Shown here: positions 7,700-15,336 of the stretch, one piece after another | Numbering within the stretch: position 1 is the first letter of the stretch | Layout of the letters: each line of letters opens with the position of its first letter | Origin: Xanthobacteraceae bacterium | Lineage (GTDB): Bacteria > Pseudomonadota > Alphaproteobacteria > Rhizobiales > Xanthobacteraceae | DNA length: 15,336 nucleotides | Assembly: GCA_030039655.1 (NCBI GenBank) | Contig: JASHVC010000026.1 | Span: 1 to 15,336 of the forward strand | Direction of reading: 5' to 3' | Notes under the pieces: model-generated | What the model saw: only the letters and a program-made list of their open reading frames with translations | Told to the model about the DNA's origin: nothing | Databases searched by the model: none | Program-made: the position numbers and the translations under genes

Positions 7700-7723
7700 G
7701 CGATTGCCCTTCACAGCGATCGC
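7700..7723 (+). other. Short inverted repeat between binding-protein and permease genes
   Basis: GCGAT (7700-7704) and ATCGC (7719-7723) could form a 5-bp stem right after the binding-protein stop. A hairpin here often lets the binding protein be made in excess over the membrane parts. The stem is short and there is no U-run, so this is tentative. Confidence 0.22.
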
Positions 7724-7781
7724 GGACTCCCAGGCCATATCCTAATCGCGCCGTCCAGATAGTGCGTCGGGTCTCGCCAGA

Positions 7782-8636
7782 ATGACGTTTTGGCTAATCC
7801 AAACTCTCAACGGCATCTCTTTTGGGATGCTGTTATTCCTGCTGGCCGCTGGCCTTTCGCTTATTTACGGACTGATGAAGGTTCTGAACCTGGCGCACGG
7901 GTCGTTTTATCTGCTCGGCGGCTATATCGGCTTGGCGGTTATTCATTTAACCGGAAGCTTTGTCCTCGCAGCTTTGGCAGGAGGTCTGACGATCGCGGTT
8001 GTCGGCAGTCTTATGGAACGTTTGTTCCTGAGGCGCCTTTATCTTCAGGAGCTGCCTCAGGCATTGCTGACGTTCGGCTTCCTGTTCATATTTTCCGATT
8101 TGGCGACGGTGATCTGGGGTAGAAATCCGGAAACCATTCCCAAGCCGTCGATGTTTCGTGAGTCGCTGCAGCTGGGTGCTTTTTATTATCCGTCGTACAG
8201 GCTGTTCATCATCGCATTTGGATTGGTCGTCGCCGGTTTCCTATGGTGGCTTCAGGAAGGGACGCGTGTCGGGGCAATGCTGCGCGCTAGCGTCGACGAC
8301 GAAGAGACCGCTCGTGCGCTCGGCATCAACGTATCGGTGCTGTTCACCTTGGTGTTCGCGCTGGGAGCCTTTCTCGCGGCTCTCGGCGGTGTGATGGGTG
8401 GACCGATCGTAGGAGTTTATCCAGGTGCCGATTTCGAGGTGCTCCTGCTGGGATTTGTCGTTGTCATTGTCGGCGGGCTAGGCAGTCTGAAGGGCGCGCT
8501 GGTCGGCGGCCTTGTTGTCGGCCTTCTTGATAATTTCGGCAAAGTGTTCTTTCCCGAACTAGCGCTGTTCACCATTTTCGCGCCCATGGCGTTGATCCTA
8601 GCCGTGCGGCCAGCCGGTCTGTTTGGGCGCGAATGA
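7782..8636 (+). CDS. livH: Liv-type ABC transporter permease LivH
   Basis: 284 aa, normal for the family. About eight hydrophobic segments are visible. The N-terminus (LNGISFGMLLFLLAAGLSLI, 9-28) and the LMKVLNLAHGSFYLLGGYIG stretch (31-50) are characteristic. The cytoplasmic loop TRVGAMLRASVDDEETARALGI (161-182) is the EAA-like segment that docks on the ATPases. The C-terminal GGLGSLKGALVGGLVVG (231-247) is also typical. It forms the membrane channel together with LivM. The ATG at 7782 has only a weak ribosome site. It sits 82 bp after the binding-protein gene, and its TGA shares ATGA with the next gene, so the two permeases are translationally coupled. Confidence 0.95.
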   Translation: MTFWLIQTLNGISFGMLLFLLAAGLSLIYGLMKVLNLAHGSFYLLGGYIGLAVIHLTGSFVLAALAGGLTIAVVGSLMERLFLRRLYLQELPQALLTFGFLFIFSDLATVIWGRNPETIPKPSMFRESLQLGAFYYPSYRLFIIAFGLVVAGFLWWLQEGTRVGAMLRASVDDEETARALGINVSVLFTLVFALGAFLAALGGVMGGPIVGVYPGADFEVLLLGFVVVIVGGLGSLKGALVGGLVVGLLDNFGKVFFPELALFTIFAPMALILAVRPAGLFGRE

Positions 8637-9615
8637 GTGGCTTGCTTTTGAAACGCGCGAGCACTAGGCCGCCGCTCGCAGCCGCGGCGCTTATTGGCAT
8701 ACTGATCCTGCTGGCGCTGCCCTATCTCCTTTCGCCCTACCATCTTGGCCTTGCCATCCAGATGATGATCTTTGCCCTCTTCGCGATGAGTCTCGATTTG
8801 CTAATCGGCTACGGCGGCATGCCGTCGTTGGGGCACGCGGCGTATTTTGGCGTTGCGGGATATACAACCGGACTTCTCGCATTGCGACTGAGCCTGAGCG
8901 TTTGGCTGGCTATTCCGGCTGGGCTGCTGTTGGCCGCGCTTATCGCAGCGCTGTTTGGTCTGCTGGCGCTGCGCACGCGGGGCAGCTATTTTCTGATGAT
9001 CACCCTGGCGCTCGCGCAGGTGGTGTGGGGAATAGCGTTTGGCTGGCGATCGCTGACGGGCGGCGACGATGGCCTGCCTGATGTGCCACGGCCCGACCTT
9101 GGCCTTCACCTCGGTCTCCCGTGGTCTTGGCGGATAACACTCCTTTTTATTACTTCGTTCTCTTCTTTGTCGCCTTCGGAACATTCCTGCTTATACGCAT
9201 CGTGACGTCGCCGTTCGGTTATGCGCTACGGGGGATTCGTGAAAGCGAAACCCGCATGTTGGCATTGGGCTACAATGTTTGGCGCTACAGGTTTGTTGCC
9301 TTCGTGCTCGCCGCAACGTTTGCCGGGCTCGCAGGCTGCCTCTACGTCTATTACAACCGCTTTGTCAGCCCCGACTATCTGCAGGTTGCCCGTTCGGCTG
9401 AAGTCTTGTTGATGGTCATCTTAGGCGGCAGCGGCACGCTGATCGGCCCGGCCATCGGCGCAGCCTTGATCGTGTTTTTGGAGAACGTCATCAGCGCTTA
9501 CACCGAACGCTGGCTGCTTCTGCTCGGATTGATCTACGTGGTGGTCGCACTTTTCGCTCCGACCGGTCTTGTCGGACTGGTTCGGGAGTTCTGGCTGCAA
9601 CGGGCTGAATCATGA
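8633..9615 (+). pseudogene. livM: Liv-type ABC transporter permease LivM, broken by a single-base frameshift
   Basis: Two frames together give one complete LivM of about 327 aa. The first (8633-9127, 165 codons) holds IGYGGMPSLGHAAYFG and LRTRGSYFLMITLALAQ and ends ...GLHLGLPWS. The second continues from 9127 as LADNTPFYYF, then SPFGYALRGIRESETRMLALG (the ATPase-docking loop) and VILGGSGTLIGPAIGAA, to the TGA at 9615. The join needs one extra T in TCTTGG at about 9125-9130, where the first frame otherwise runs to a stop at 9205. All family segments are present on both sides, so the break is a one-base deletion or a sequence error. No slippery heptamer for programmed frameshifting is seen. The end overlaps livG (ATGA). 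Confidence 0.92.
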
Positions 9616-10352
9616 CCGCGCTCGTAGCCAGCGATATTTCCCGGAACTTCGGCGGCCTGCAGGCGCTGTCCCACGTTTCACTCACGGTAGAGGCTGGGGA
9701 GCGCCGCTTGATCATCGGGCCCAACGGCGCCGGCAAGACCACGCTGTTCAACATGCTCTCAGGCGCCATGGCAGTCTCCAGCGGCAGCGTCATGCTCTTT
9801 GGCCGCGACATTACACGACTGCCAGTCTATGAGCGGGCCCGCATGGGTCTAGCGCGCACCTTCCAGATCACCAATCTGTTTCCTCGCCTCACAGTGCTGG
9901 AAAATGTTCTTCTCGCCTTGCAGGCAGGCGACCAAAGCGCTTTTTCTTTACACCGGCGCATGCGCGCCAATCACCAGCTATTTCACGGCGCCGACGCGCT
10001 CTTGAAAAAGTGGGATCTGACCCCGATCGCAAGAAAGAGGGCAGGGGAAATCGCCTACGGAGAACAACGGCAGGTCGACCTTATTCTGGCAGTCGCAATG
10101 CATCCAAAGGTCCTGCTGCTGGATGAACCGACCGCCGGGCTGTCAGCCGCGGAGGTTGTTCGAGTCGTGGGTATGATTCGCAGCTTGCCGCGCGAGATCA
10201 CCATTCTGATGATCGAGCATGACATGGACGTGGCTTTTGAAATGGCGGACCGTATCACAGTCCTGCATCAAGGATGCTTGGTTGTTGACGGCGACGTTGA
10301 GGCCGTCCGCGATCACCCGCAAGTCAAGGAAATCTATCTGGGTGCGGATTAG
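9612..10352 (+). CDS. livG: Liv-type ABC transporter ATP-binding protein LivG
   Basis: 246 aa. Walker A GPNGAGKT (36-43), Q-loop at TFQ (83-85), signature IAYGEQRQVDLILA (147-160; the LivG variant of LSGGQ), Walker B VLLLDEP (167-173) and the switch His in IEHDMD (H203) are all in place. The 'RARMGLARTFQITNLFPRLT' segment (75-94) is typical of LivG. It hydrolyses ATP with LivF to drive transport across the inner membrane. The ATG overlaps the livM stop (ATGA), so its translation depends on ribosomes reaching that stop. The livM frameshift moves termination to about 9205, 400 bases earlier, which may lower LivG synthesis. Confidence 0.96.
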   Translation: MTALVASDISRNFGGLQALSHVSLTVEAGERRLIIGPNGAGKTTLFNMLSGAMAVSSGSVMLFGRDITRLPVYERARMGLARTFQITNLFPRLTVLENVLLALQAGDQSAFSLHRRMRANHQLFHGADALLKKWDLTPIARKRAGEIAYGEQRQVDLILAVAMHPKVLLLDEPTAGLSAAEVVRVVGMIRSLPREITILMIEHDMDVAFEMADRITVLHQGCLVVDGDVEAVRDHPQVKEIYLGAD

Positions 10353-10382
10353 CGATTCAACTTTGCGAACGGGTTGGCTGAA

Positions 10383-11072
10383 ATGCTGAGCGTCCAGGAT
10401 GTTCATACCTATTACGGCGACAGCTACATCCTGCAGGGCGTAACGCTGGAGCTTAAGCCCGGGCAGGTGGTTGGACTGTTGGGCCGCAACGGCGTCGGCA
10501 AGACGACTTTGGCCCGCTCCATCCTCGGTCTCACGGCGGCCAAGCGTGGCACAATCCTGTTTAAAGGTGCCGATATCACCCACATGCCCGCACACAAGAT
10601 TGCCCGGATGGGCGTGGGATTTGTGCCGCAGGGCCGACACGTCTTCCGTTCGCTGACGGTGCGAGAGCATCTGGAAGTGACTGCACGGGGAGAAGGGCGT
10701 TGGACCTTTGATAGGGTGGTCGAGCTTTTTCCAAATCTGAGATCGCGGCTGCGCAGCTTGGCCGGCAAACTGAGCGGCGGCGAGCAGCAGATGCTTGCAG
10801 CAGGACGTGCTCTGGTCGGCAATCCAGCGCTGCTCGTGATGGATGAGCCGACCGAGGGATTGGCGCCGCTCATGGTACGCGAGCTTGGCCAAGCCATCGA
10901 ATCGCTCAAGCGTGCCGGAACGTCCATCCTGCTCATCGAGCAGCAGCTGGCCTTCGCCCTGCGCTATGCCGACGTCGTCTTCATCATGAGCAAGGGGCGG
11001 ATCGTCCACCGCTGCACGCCAGCGGAGCTTGCCGCCGACGCTGAGACCAAAGCGCGCTATCTAGGGGTGTAG
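10383..11072 (+). CDS. livF: Liv-type ABC transporter ATP-binding protein LivF
   Basis: 229 aa from the ATG at 10383; a TTG nine bases upstream (10374) is an alternative, and neither has a strong ribosome site. Walker A GRNGVGKT (34-41), Q-loop VPQGRHVF (81-88), signature LSGGEQQM (130-137) and Walker B LLVMDEP (150-156) are intact. LivF proteins carry EQ instead of the usual His at the switch position, and this one has LIEQQ (184-188). It pairs with LivG. It follows livG by 30 bp and is the last transporter gene; 134 bp separate it from the monooxygenase gene. Confidence 0.95.
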   Translation: MLSVQDVHTYYGDSYILQGVTLELKPGQVVGLLGRNGVGKTTLARSILGLTAAKRGTILFKGADITHMPAHKIARMGVGFVPQGRHVFRSLTVREHLEVTARGEGRWTFDRVVELFPNLRSRLRSLAGKLSGGEQQMLAAGRALVGNPALLVMDEPTEGLAPLMVRELGQAIESLKRAGTSILLIEQQLAFALRYADVVFIMSKGRIVHRCTPAELAADAETKARYLGV

Positions 11073-11129
11073 GGGCCACGAGTCCGCGCTTCGTGCAACG
11101 CTGCCACTTCTCGGCTGCAGCGCGCCGCG

Positions 11130-11158
11130 TTGACCCCATCGACTATGTTTGGAACTAT
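11130..11158 (+). promoter_or_regulatory. Possible promoter ahead of the monooxygenase gene
   Basis: TTGACC (11130-11135) and AACTAT (11153-11158) are 17 bases apart. The -35 match is good and the -10 match is poor. A promoter in this 134-bp gap would let the enzyme genes be expressed apart from the transporter. Confidence 0.25.
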
Positions 11159-11206
11159 ATTTGTGAGTAAGAAAAGCGGCCGCTGAGCCAAACACACGGA
11201 GGACCC

Positions 11207-13057
11207 TTGGCAAATTGGAGTGGCGCAACCACCGCCGAACCGCGTCAGGTCGCCGTGGCCTGGCTGGCAGCGTTGGAAACGGCGCTAGCGCGCAAGGACC
11301 ACCGGCGCGTCGCGATCATGATGCACCGCGACGGCTATTGGCGCGATCTCCTGACCTTCGGCTGGGAGTTCAGGACCCTTCACGGCGTCGATGCGATCTG
11401 CGCTTGGCTGCCGGAATCCGCCGCCGTACACGCCGCCTGCAATTTTCGTCTTGAGCGCGATCCGACTATCGGCTCGCTTTTGGAGCACGACCAAACACTT
11501 GAATTCTTCTTCAGGTTCGAGACCAATCTGGCGCGCGGCCGCGGTTACGCGCGGCTCGGTCCTGATCCGGCTGCGCCGGACGGCGTCAGGGCACTCACCG
11601 TCCTCACCGCCATGGACGAACTAAAACAGTTTCCGCAAGCGACCGCACGCAATCGGCCGCGCGAGGACCTGCGCGTTACCTCGCGCAGGCCAGACAACTG
11701 GCTCGACCGCAGGAAAGGCATACGTCAGTTTGCCGAGCGCGATCCTGAAGTCGTCATCATCGGTGGCGGCCAATCAGGCTTGATGATGGCGGCGCGCCTG
11801 GGACAATTAAAGGTAGACACATTGGTCATCGAAAAAAACGATCGTGTGGGCGACGTGTGGCGCAACCGTTATCATTCATTATGCTTGCACAACGAAATCT
11901 GCATGAATCATTTCGCCTACCTGCCGTTTCCCGACACCTGGCCAGTATTCATCCCAAAAGACAAATTGGCTGACTGGTTGGAATTTTACGCCGAGGCCAT
12001 GGAGCTTAATGTTTGGACTAAGACGACGTTTTTGTCAGGGGAATACGATGATGCGGCCAAGCGTTGGACCGTGCGGCTGCGTCTTGCCGACGGCGGCATC
12101 CGCACCATGCGGCCAAGCCATGTGGTACTGACGGTTGGCGTGAGCGGGCTGCCCAACATCCCTGAACTACCGGGAGCGGACCATTTTGGCGGCCCCATCG
12201 TTCACTCGAGCGGCAACGTTGACGATGTTGATGCGACGGGAAAATCGGTCTTGGTCGTCGGCGCCGGCAACAGCGGCCACGATATCGCCCAGCAATTACA
12301 CGGGCGCGGCGCCGAAGTGACCATGTTGCAGCGATCTTCTGTTACTGTTGTCAGCCTGGAGCCGAGTTCGGTTCGTCCTTATGAGCTGTATCGGAAGAAC
12401 GACGGTGTGCTGCCGATTGACGACACTGATCTGATTGCCGCGTCCGTTCCGTACCCTCTGCTGGCCCGCCTGCATAAGCCACTCAGCAAACAGATGGCCG
12501 AGGACGACAAAGAGCTGCTCGACGGCCTGCGCAAGGTCGGGTTTTTGCTTGATAACGGCGAGGACGACACAGGCTATTTCTTGAAGCTGCTGCGCTATCA
12601 GGCCGGCTACTATCTCAACATCGGTGCCTCCGACCTCATTGTCGAAGGTGCGATCAAGTTGAAGTCCGGCGTCGACATTGCGCGGCTCAAGCAAAATCAG
12701 GTCATCTTTTCCGACGGCACATCGCTTGACGCGGACATCATCATACTGGCGACCGGTTATAAGCCGCTGCAGGAAGCTGTCCGACAAATGTTCGGTGACC
12801 AGGTCGCCGATCGCGTCGGCCCAATATGGGGTATCGGGAGCGACGGCGAACTTTGCGCGATGTATGCGCGAACGGGGCAGGACGGCTTCTTTGTGTCCGG
12901 CGGCGGATTGCCGGGGGCGCGAGCGTATTCCCACTACACGGCCTTACTGATTAAGGCCGCCCTTGAGGGCCTCATTCCAGGGCGAGCGTCGCCGTCACGA
13001 CCGGTAGATGCGCGCGAGCATCAGGGAGAGCTCGCGTCTGGCGGCGTTCATGTTTGA
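11207..13057 (+). CDS. Flavin-dependent monooxygenase with N-terminal SnoaL/NTF2-like domain
   Basis: 616 aa. The start is TTG at 11207, preceded by GGAGG (11198-11202); no better ATG exists before the first domain. Residues about 13-145 look like an NTF2/SnoaL-type fold (WLAALETALARKDHRRVAIMMHRDGYWRDLLTFGWEF...). The rest is a class B flavoprotein monooxygenase: FAD-binding GGGQSG (186-191), the FxGxxxH-type motif FGGPIVH (327-333), NADPH-binding VGAGNSG (351-357) and ATGY (515-518). It resembles YUCCA-like or Baeyer-Villiger-like enzymes that use NADPH and O2 to oxygenate nitrogen, sulfur or ketone carbon. The substrate is unknown. The 3' end (TTGA) overlaps an alternative start of the M24 gene. 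Position after the Liv operon suggests the imported compound is the substrate. Confidence 0.93.
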   Translation: MANWSGATTAEPRQVAVAWLAALETALARKDHRRVAIMMHRDGYWRDLLTFGWEFRTLHGVDAICAWLPESAAVHAACNFRLERDPTIGSLLEHDQTLEFFFRFETNLARGRGYARLGPDPAAPDGVRALTVLTAMDELKQFPQATARNRPREDLRVTSRRPDNWLDRRKGIRQFAERDPEVVIIGGGQSGLMMAARLGQLKVDTLVIEKNDRVGDVWRNRYHSLCLHNEICMNHFAYLPFPDTWPVFIPKDKLADWLEFYAEAMELNVWTKTTFLSGEYDDAAKRWTVRLRLADGGIRTMRPSHVVLTVGVSGLPNIPELPGADHFGGPIVHSSGNVDDVDATGKSVLVVGAGNSGHDIAQQLHGRGAEVTMLQRSSVTVVSLEPSSVRPYELYRKNDGVLPIDDTDLIAASVPYPLLARLHKPLSKQMAEDDKELLDGLRKVGFLLDNGEDDTGYFLKLLRYQAGYYLNIGASDLIVEGAIKLKSGVDIARLKQNQVIFSDGTSLDADIIILATGYKPLQEAVRQMFGDQVADRVGPIWGIGSDGELCAMYARTGQDGFFVSGGGLPGARAYSHYTALLIKAALEGLIPGRASPSRPVDAREHQGELASGGVHV

Positions 13058-13098
13058 CGGCCGACGATATTGACCTGAAATCTTCGCGGAGTTGCAGC

Positions 13099-14319
13099 AT
13101 GCGCGACGTTCTCGAACTCCCTCGCCTGTCCAGGACTGAACGTGATCGGCGCTGGTCCACAACCCGCGAGCAGATGCGGGCGCGAGGTATTGATTGCCTC
13201 GTTTTGTGGGGCTGGCCGGCAATGTGGGATTTCAGCACCGCCAACGCCCGCTATCTGTCGCCGATCGGCGGTAATGCCGAAAACAACACGCTGATCTTCC
13301 CATTGCGGGGTGAGCCGACCTCGTTCGTTTTCATGCCGACCTTCGTCGAATATTGGAAGCGCGCCCAGGATTGGGTGAGCGACGTGCGCTCCCGTCGCGG
13401 CACCTGGTCCGACACCGTGGTGGCGCGTTTGAAGGAGCTGGGGCTCGAGCGGGCGACAATCGGCATGGACGGTCTCGCCGGCCCTCTCGATCCCGATGGC
13501 TGGGTGCCGCACAGCGTGATCGAAGCGCTAAAAGCAGCCTTGCCAAATGTGCGGTTTGTCGATCTCGGCGATCTATTGGAGACAATGCGATCGGTCAAAA
13601 GCACCGAGGAAATTGCTCTTCTCGAAAAGGCTGCTGCGCTTGGCGACAAGATGCTGGAAGCCTGCCGTGATCGTGCGCGCCCAGGCGTGCGCGAATCCGA
13701 AGTCTACGCCCACATGATGGCGGCGATGCTGGCGGACGGCGGCGAGGAGCCGACCCTGTTTCTGTGGGCCTGCGACCGCTACCCGTTCCCGCACCCGTTT
13801 CGCCTACCCACCACGCGGCCTATGGAATCGCGAGATCTCATCACCTGCGAGATCCATCCGAAGACCGGCGGCTATTTTACCCACGTCGAGCGCACGTTTT
13901 GCCTCGGCGAGCCCGACAGGGAATTGCAGAGAATCTACGATGGTTGTGTCGCTGCATTCCGCTGCGGCATAGAATTGTTCGGTCCCGGCAAGTCGATCGC
14001 CGCGTGCATGGGTGAGGTCAAGCGCGTCATCGACGATGCCAAGCTCGGCATCTGCGAGACCGGCATCCATGGCCACGGTTTGGCTTCGCTCGAATATCCT
14101 CGGTATCGTTTCCACGCGCTCAAGGCTGATCAAGCGGCGCTCGCGACTATCGGCGGCGAATTCAAGCCGGGCATGGTCTTCGCCTTCAACATAGACTTAT
14201 TTGATCCAAACTGGCGTAACGGCGAAACCGGCGCCGTATTTGCTGACACTGTGGTGATTACCGAAACCGGCGCTCGCAGCCTGCATCACTTCTCCGATGA
14301 ACTCCAGAGGATAGGATAA
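13099..14319 (+). CDS. M24 (creatinase/prolidase-fold) family protein with altered metal site
   Basis: 406 aa. The ATG at 13099 has GGAG (13088-13091) seven bases upstream; an in-frame TTG at 13054 overlapping the previous stop is less likely. Residues about 10-165 are the creatinase-type N-terminal domain and about 170-400 the pita-bread domain. In metal-dependent members two Asp, one His and two Glu bind metal. Here the positions read Glu (E251 in TCEIHP), His (H262 in YFTHVERTF), His (H326 in GHG), Asp (D366 in FNIDLF) and Ala (A382 in VFADT), so several ligands are lost. His232 in PHPFRLPTTR and Glu264 in HVERTF resemble the conserved catalytic His and Glu of creatinase, which works without metal. 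It probably cleaves a C-N bond in a small amide, but this is inferred. It is coupled to the cupin gene by TAATG. Confidence 0.93.
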   Translation: MRDVLELPRLSRTERDRRWSTTREQMRARGIDCLVLWGWPAMWDFSTANARYLSPIGGNAENNTLIFPLRGEPTSFVFMPTFVEYWKRAQDWVSDVRSRRGTWSDTVVARLKELGLERATIGMDGLAGPLDPDGWVPHSVIEALKAALPNVRFVDLGDLLETMRSVKSTEEIALLEKAAALGDKMLEACRDRARPGVRESEVYAHMMAAMLADGGEEPTLFLWACDRYPFPHPFRLPTTRPMESRDLITCEIHPKTGGYFTHVERTFCLGEPDRELQRIYDGCVAAFRCGIELFGPGKSIAACMGEVKRVIDDAKLGICETGIHGHGLASLEYPRYRFHALKADQAALATIGGEFKPGMVFAFNIDLFDPNWRNGETGAVFADTVVITETGARSLHHFSDELQRIG

Positions 14320-14825
14320 TGGCCGAAGAAGCAGAGCGAGTTGGGCCAAAATTTCGCCGGGTCGTCACCGGGCACGACGCCGATGGCAATGCCGTTATAT
14401 GGATCGACGGGCATGCCACCAACCACAAATTCCCCAGCGACAAGATTTCCTCGACGCTGATGTGGTCGACCGACGCCAGCCAGGCGCAAATATTTGGCAA
14501 TGAGGATGAAGGCGGCCGCATTCTAGGCTCCGCTCCGCCGGAAAACGGCAGCCGTTTTACGATGATGGAGTTCCAACCCGGCAACGTCGGGCACCTGCAC
14601 CGTACCGACACGGTGGACTACGTCATCTGCTTGACCGGGCAGATCGATATGTTCCTCGATGATGCCCGCTTCATCACGCTGCATGCCGGCGAAGTTTTGA
14701 TCCAGCGCGGCACCAACCATGCCTGGGCAAACCGCAGCGACAAGCCTTGCCGGCTTGCCGTCGTTCTACTGGATGCTCTGCCGAAACGGGAAGGCTCGAT
14801 TTCCGGCCTTACGAGCGCCCGCTAA
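14319..14825 (+). CDS. Small cupin-domain protein
   Basis: 168 aa, single beta-barrel. Cupin motif 1 is PGNVGHLHRTDTVDYVICLTG (87-107), with metal ligands H92, H94 and Asp100 in place of the usual Glu. Motif 2 is AGEVLIQRGTNHAWAN (123-138) with H134. Such one-domain cupins are often dioxygenases, isomerases or ligand sensors in small-molecule degradation. The ATG at 14319 shares the last A of the M24 stop (TAATG), with AGAGGATAGG just upstream as ribosome site, so the two proteins are made together. As the last gene of the cluster, it could act on the oxidised or cleaved product. Its reaction is unknown. Confidence 0.92.
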   Translation: MAEEAERVGPKFRRVVTGHDADGNAVIWIDGHATNHKFPSDKISSTLMWSTDASQAQIFGNEDEGGRILGSAPPENGSRFTMMEFQPGNVGHLHRTDTVDYVICLTGQIDMFLDDARFITLHAGEVLIQRGTNHAWANRSDKPCRLAVVLLDALPKREGSISGLTSAR

Positions 14826-15058
14826 TAATATTTGTCTGCCGCGCCAAGCAACTGAGATGGAACTCACGGTTTTGATTCACGATATTAATATTTAATAGGA
14901 CACCGACCCACCCGCTCGCTTTGAAAACTGTTGATAGAATGGTCATCAGAATGTCCCCGTATTCCTTCGACGCGCGCTAACGAATATGGTGAGCCAGTAC
15001 ATTGGCCCATCTGACATACGCCTGCTAGGCAGTAGGTGCGTCGTGCGGAGTGCTGGCG
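14826..15058. other. Intergenic region after the metabolic cluster
   Basis: This 233-bp gap has an AT-rich patch with a perfect 10-bp palindrome (ATATTAATAT, 14882-14891) and a weak TGAG/CTCA stem near 14852-14866. I see no convincing intrinsic terminator or promoter. Confidence 0.35.
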
Positions 15059-15336
15059 ATGGCGCTGGCCGTAGTGAAGCCGTCTGACAGCCAGCACGAC
15101 ATTCCAGAGCCACTGATTTTCAGTAGCTCGACGGAAACCGATAGTTCCCTCTTCACCGACACGATTGTGCAGAAGGATTGCTCCCTGCATGTTCGGGGAA
15201 GCCTCTTCGGTAGTTTGACGATCGAGGCAGGTGCAGACGTCGTCATTGACGGTTCGGTATCGGGAAAAATTATCAATCAAGGGGGACGCCTCGTCGTCAA
15301 CCACAAAGGGTTGACGGCCTGTGTTGCCCGGGAAGG
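15059..15336 (+). CDS. Bactofilin-like / repetitive beta-strand protein, N-terminal part; 3' end outside window
   Basis: An open frame starts at the ATG at 15059 and runs to the window edge without a stop; CGGAG (15046-15050) is eight bases upstream and an in-frame TAG at 15026-15028 closes the frame behind it. The readable part includes DTIVQKDCSLHVRGSLFGSL, then TIEAGADVVIDGSVSGKIIN and QGGRLVVNHKGL. Short strands with Gly turns, in the order HVRGSL / TIEAGA / VIDGSVSGKI / GRLVVN, resemble the beta-helical core of bactofilins and related polymer-forming proteins. The fragment (92 codons) is too short to name firmly. The opposite-strand frame over the same bases is a shadow. Confidence 0.65.
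   Translation, partial: MALAVVKPSDSQHDIPEPLIFSSSTETDSSLFTDTIVQKDCSLHVRGSLFGSLTIEAGADVVIDGSVSGKIINQGGRLVVNHKGLTACVARE

Noticed and set aside
6845..7738. 297-aa frame on the minus strand
   Set aside because: It is antisense to the binding-protein gene, which has a signal peptide, a ribosome site and family motifs; the minus frame is rich in His and Arg without any recognisable domain.
9119..9135. Programmed -1 frameshift in livM
   Set aside because: No slippery XXXYYYZ heptamer and no stable downstream structure were seen, and LivM genes are not known to need frameshifting.
10143..11009. 288-aa frame on the minus strand
   Set aside because: It lies opposite livG and livF, which have complete ATPase motifs; the minus frame has no motif and is a codon-bias shadow.
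14845..14880. Intrinsic terminator after the cupin gene
   Set aside because: The only stem is four base pairs with a short T-run interrupted by other bases, too weak to call.
14885..15304. 139-aa frame on the minus strand at the right edge
   Set aside because: The plus-strand frame from 15059 has a ribosome site and a regular beta-strand pattern; the minus frame has neither.

Overview
The window looks like chromosome of a high-GC alphaproteobacterium, most likely a Bradyrhizobium-type member of the Rhizobiales. The grounds are codon usage, a complete Liv-type uptake operon, a rhizobial-style terminase/DUF5681/ParB-methyltransferase cassette and ATGA/TAATG-coupled genes. The genus is an inference from protein style, not a database result.

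Left part (1-6000) is accessory. A caspase-like (C14) protease enters from the left edge and ends at 756. It converges on a minus-strand phage-like block: a 219-aa unknown protein with a possible winged-helix N-terminus, a ParB-domain/DNA-methyltransferase fusion, a DUF5681 protein and a terminase large subunit. The last three are translationally coupled (TGATG and ATGA overlaps). No portal, capsid, tail, integrase or lysis gene is visible, so this is a packaging/modification remnant or a minimal domesticated cassette. In front of the block lies a 27-bp near-perfect palindrome overlapping a putative TTGACA promoter, with an extra half-site 33 bp upstream. Next come repeated TTCCC...GGGAA elements and the C-terminal remnant of a 2-oxoglutarate/Fe(II)-oxygenase-like gene.

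Middle part (about 6000-6535) has no convincing gene. It carries one isolated promoter-like sequence followed by nested inverted repeats, and then the leader of the transporter operon.

Right part (6536-14825) is a plus-strand metabolic cluster: periplasmic binding protein, two Liv permeases and two Liv ATPases, then a flavin-dependent monooxygenase with an N-terminal SnoaL/NTF2-like domain, a creatinase/prolidase-fold (M24) protein and a small cupin. The order suggests uptake of a nitrogen-containing organic compound, its oxidation, and C-N bond hydrolysis; the substrate is unknown. The M24 protein has lost most canonical metal ligands, as creatinase has. The second permease gene (livM) carries a single-base frameshift, so the transporter is either inactivated in this strain or the sequence has an error there.

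Right edge (15059-15336): the start of a bactofilin-like or similar repetitive beta-strand protein that runs out of the window.
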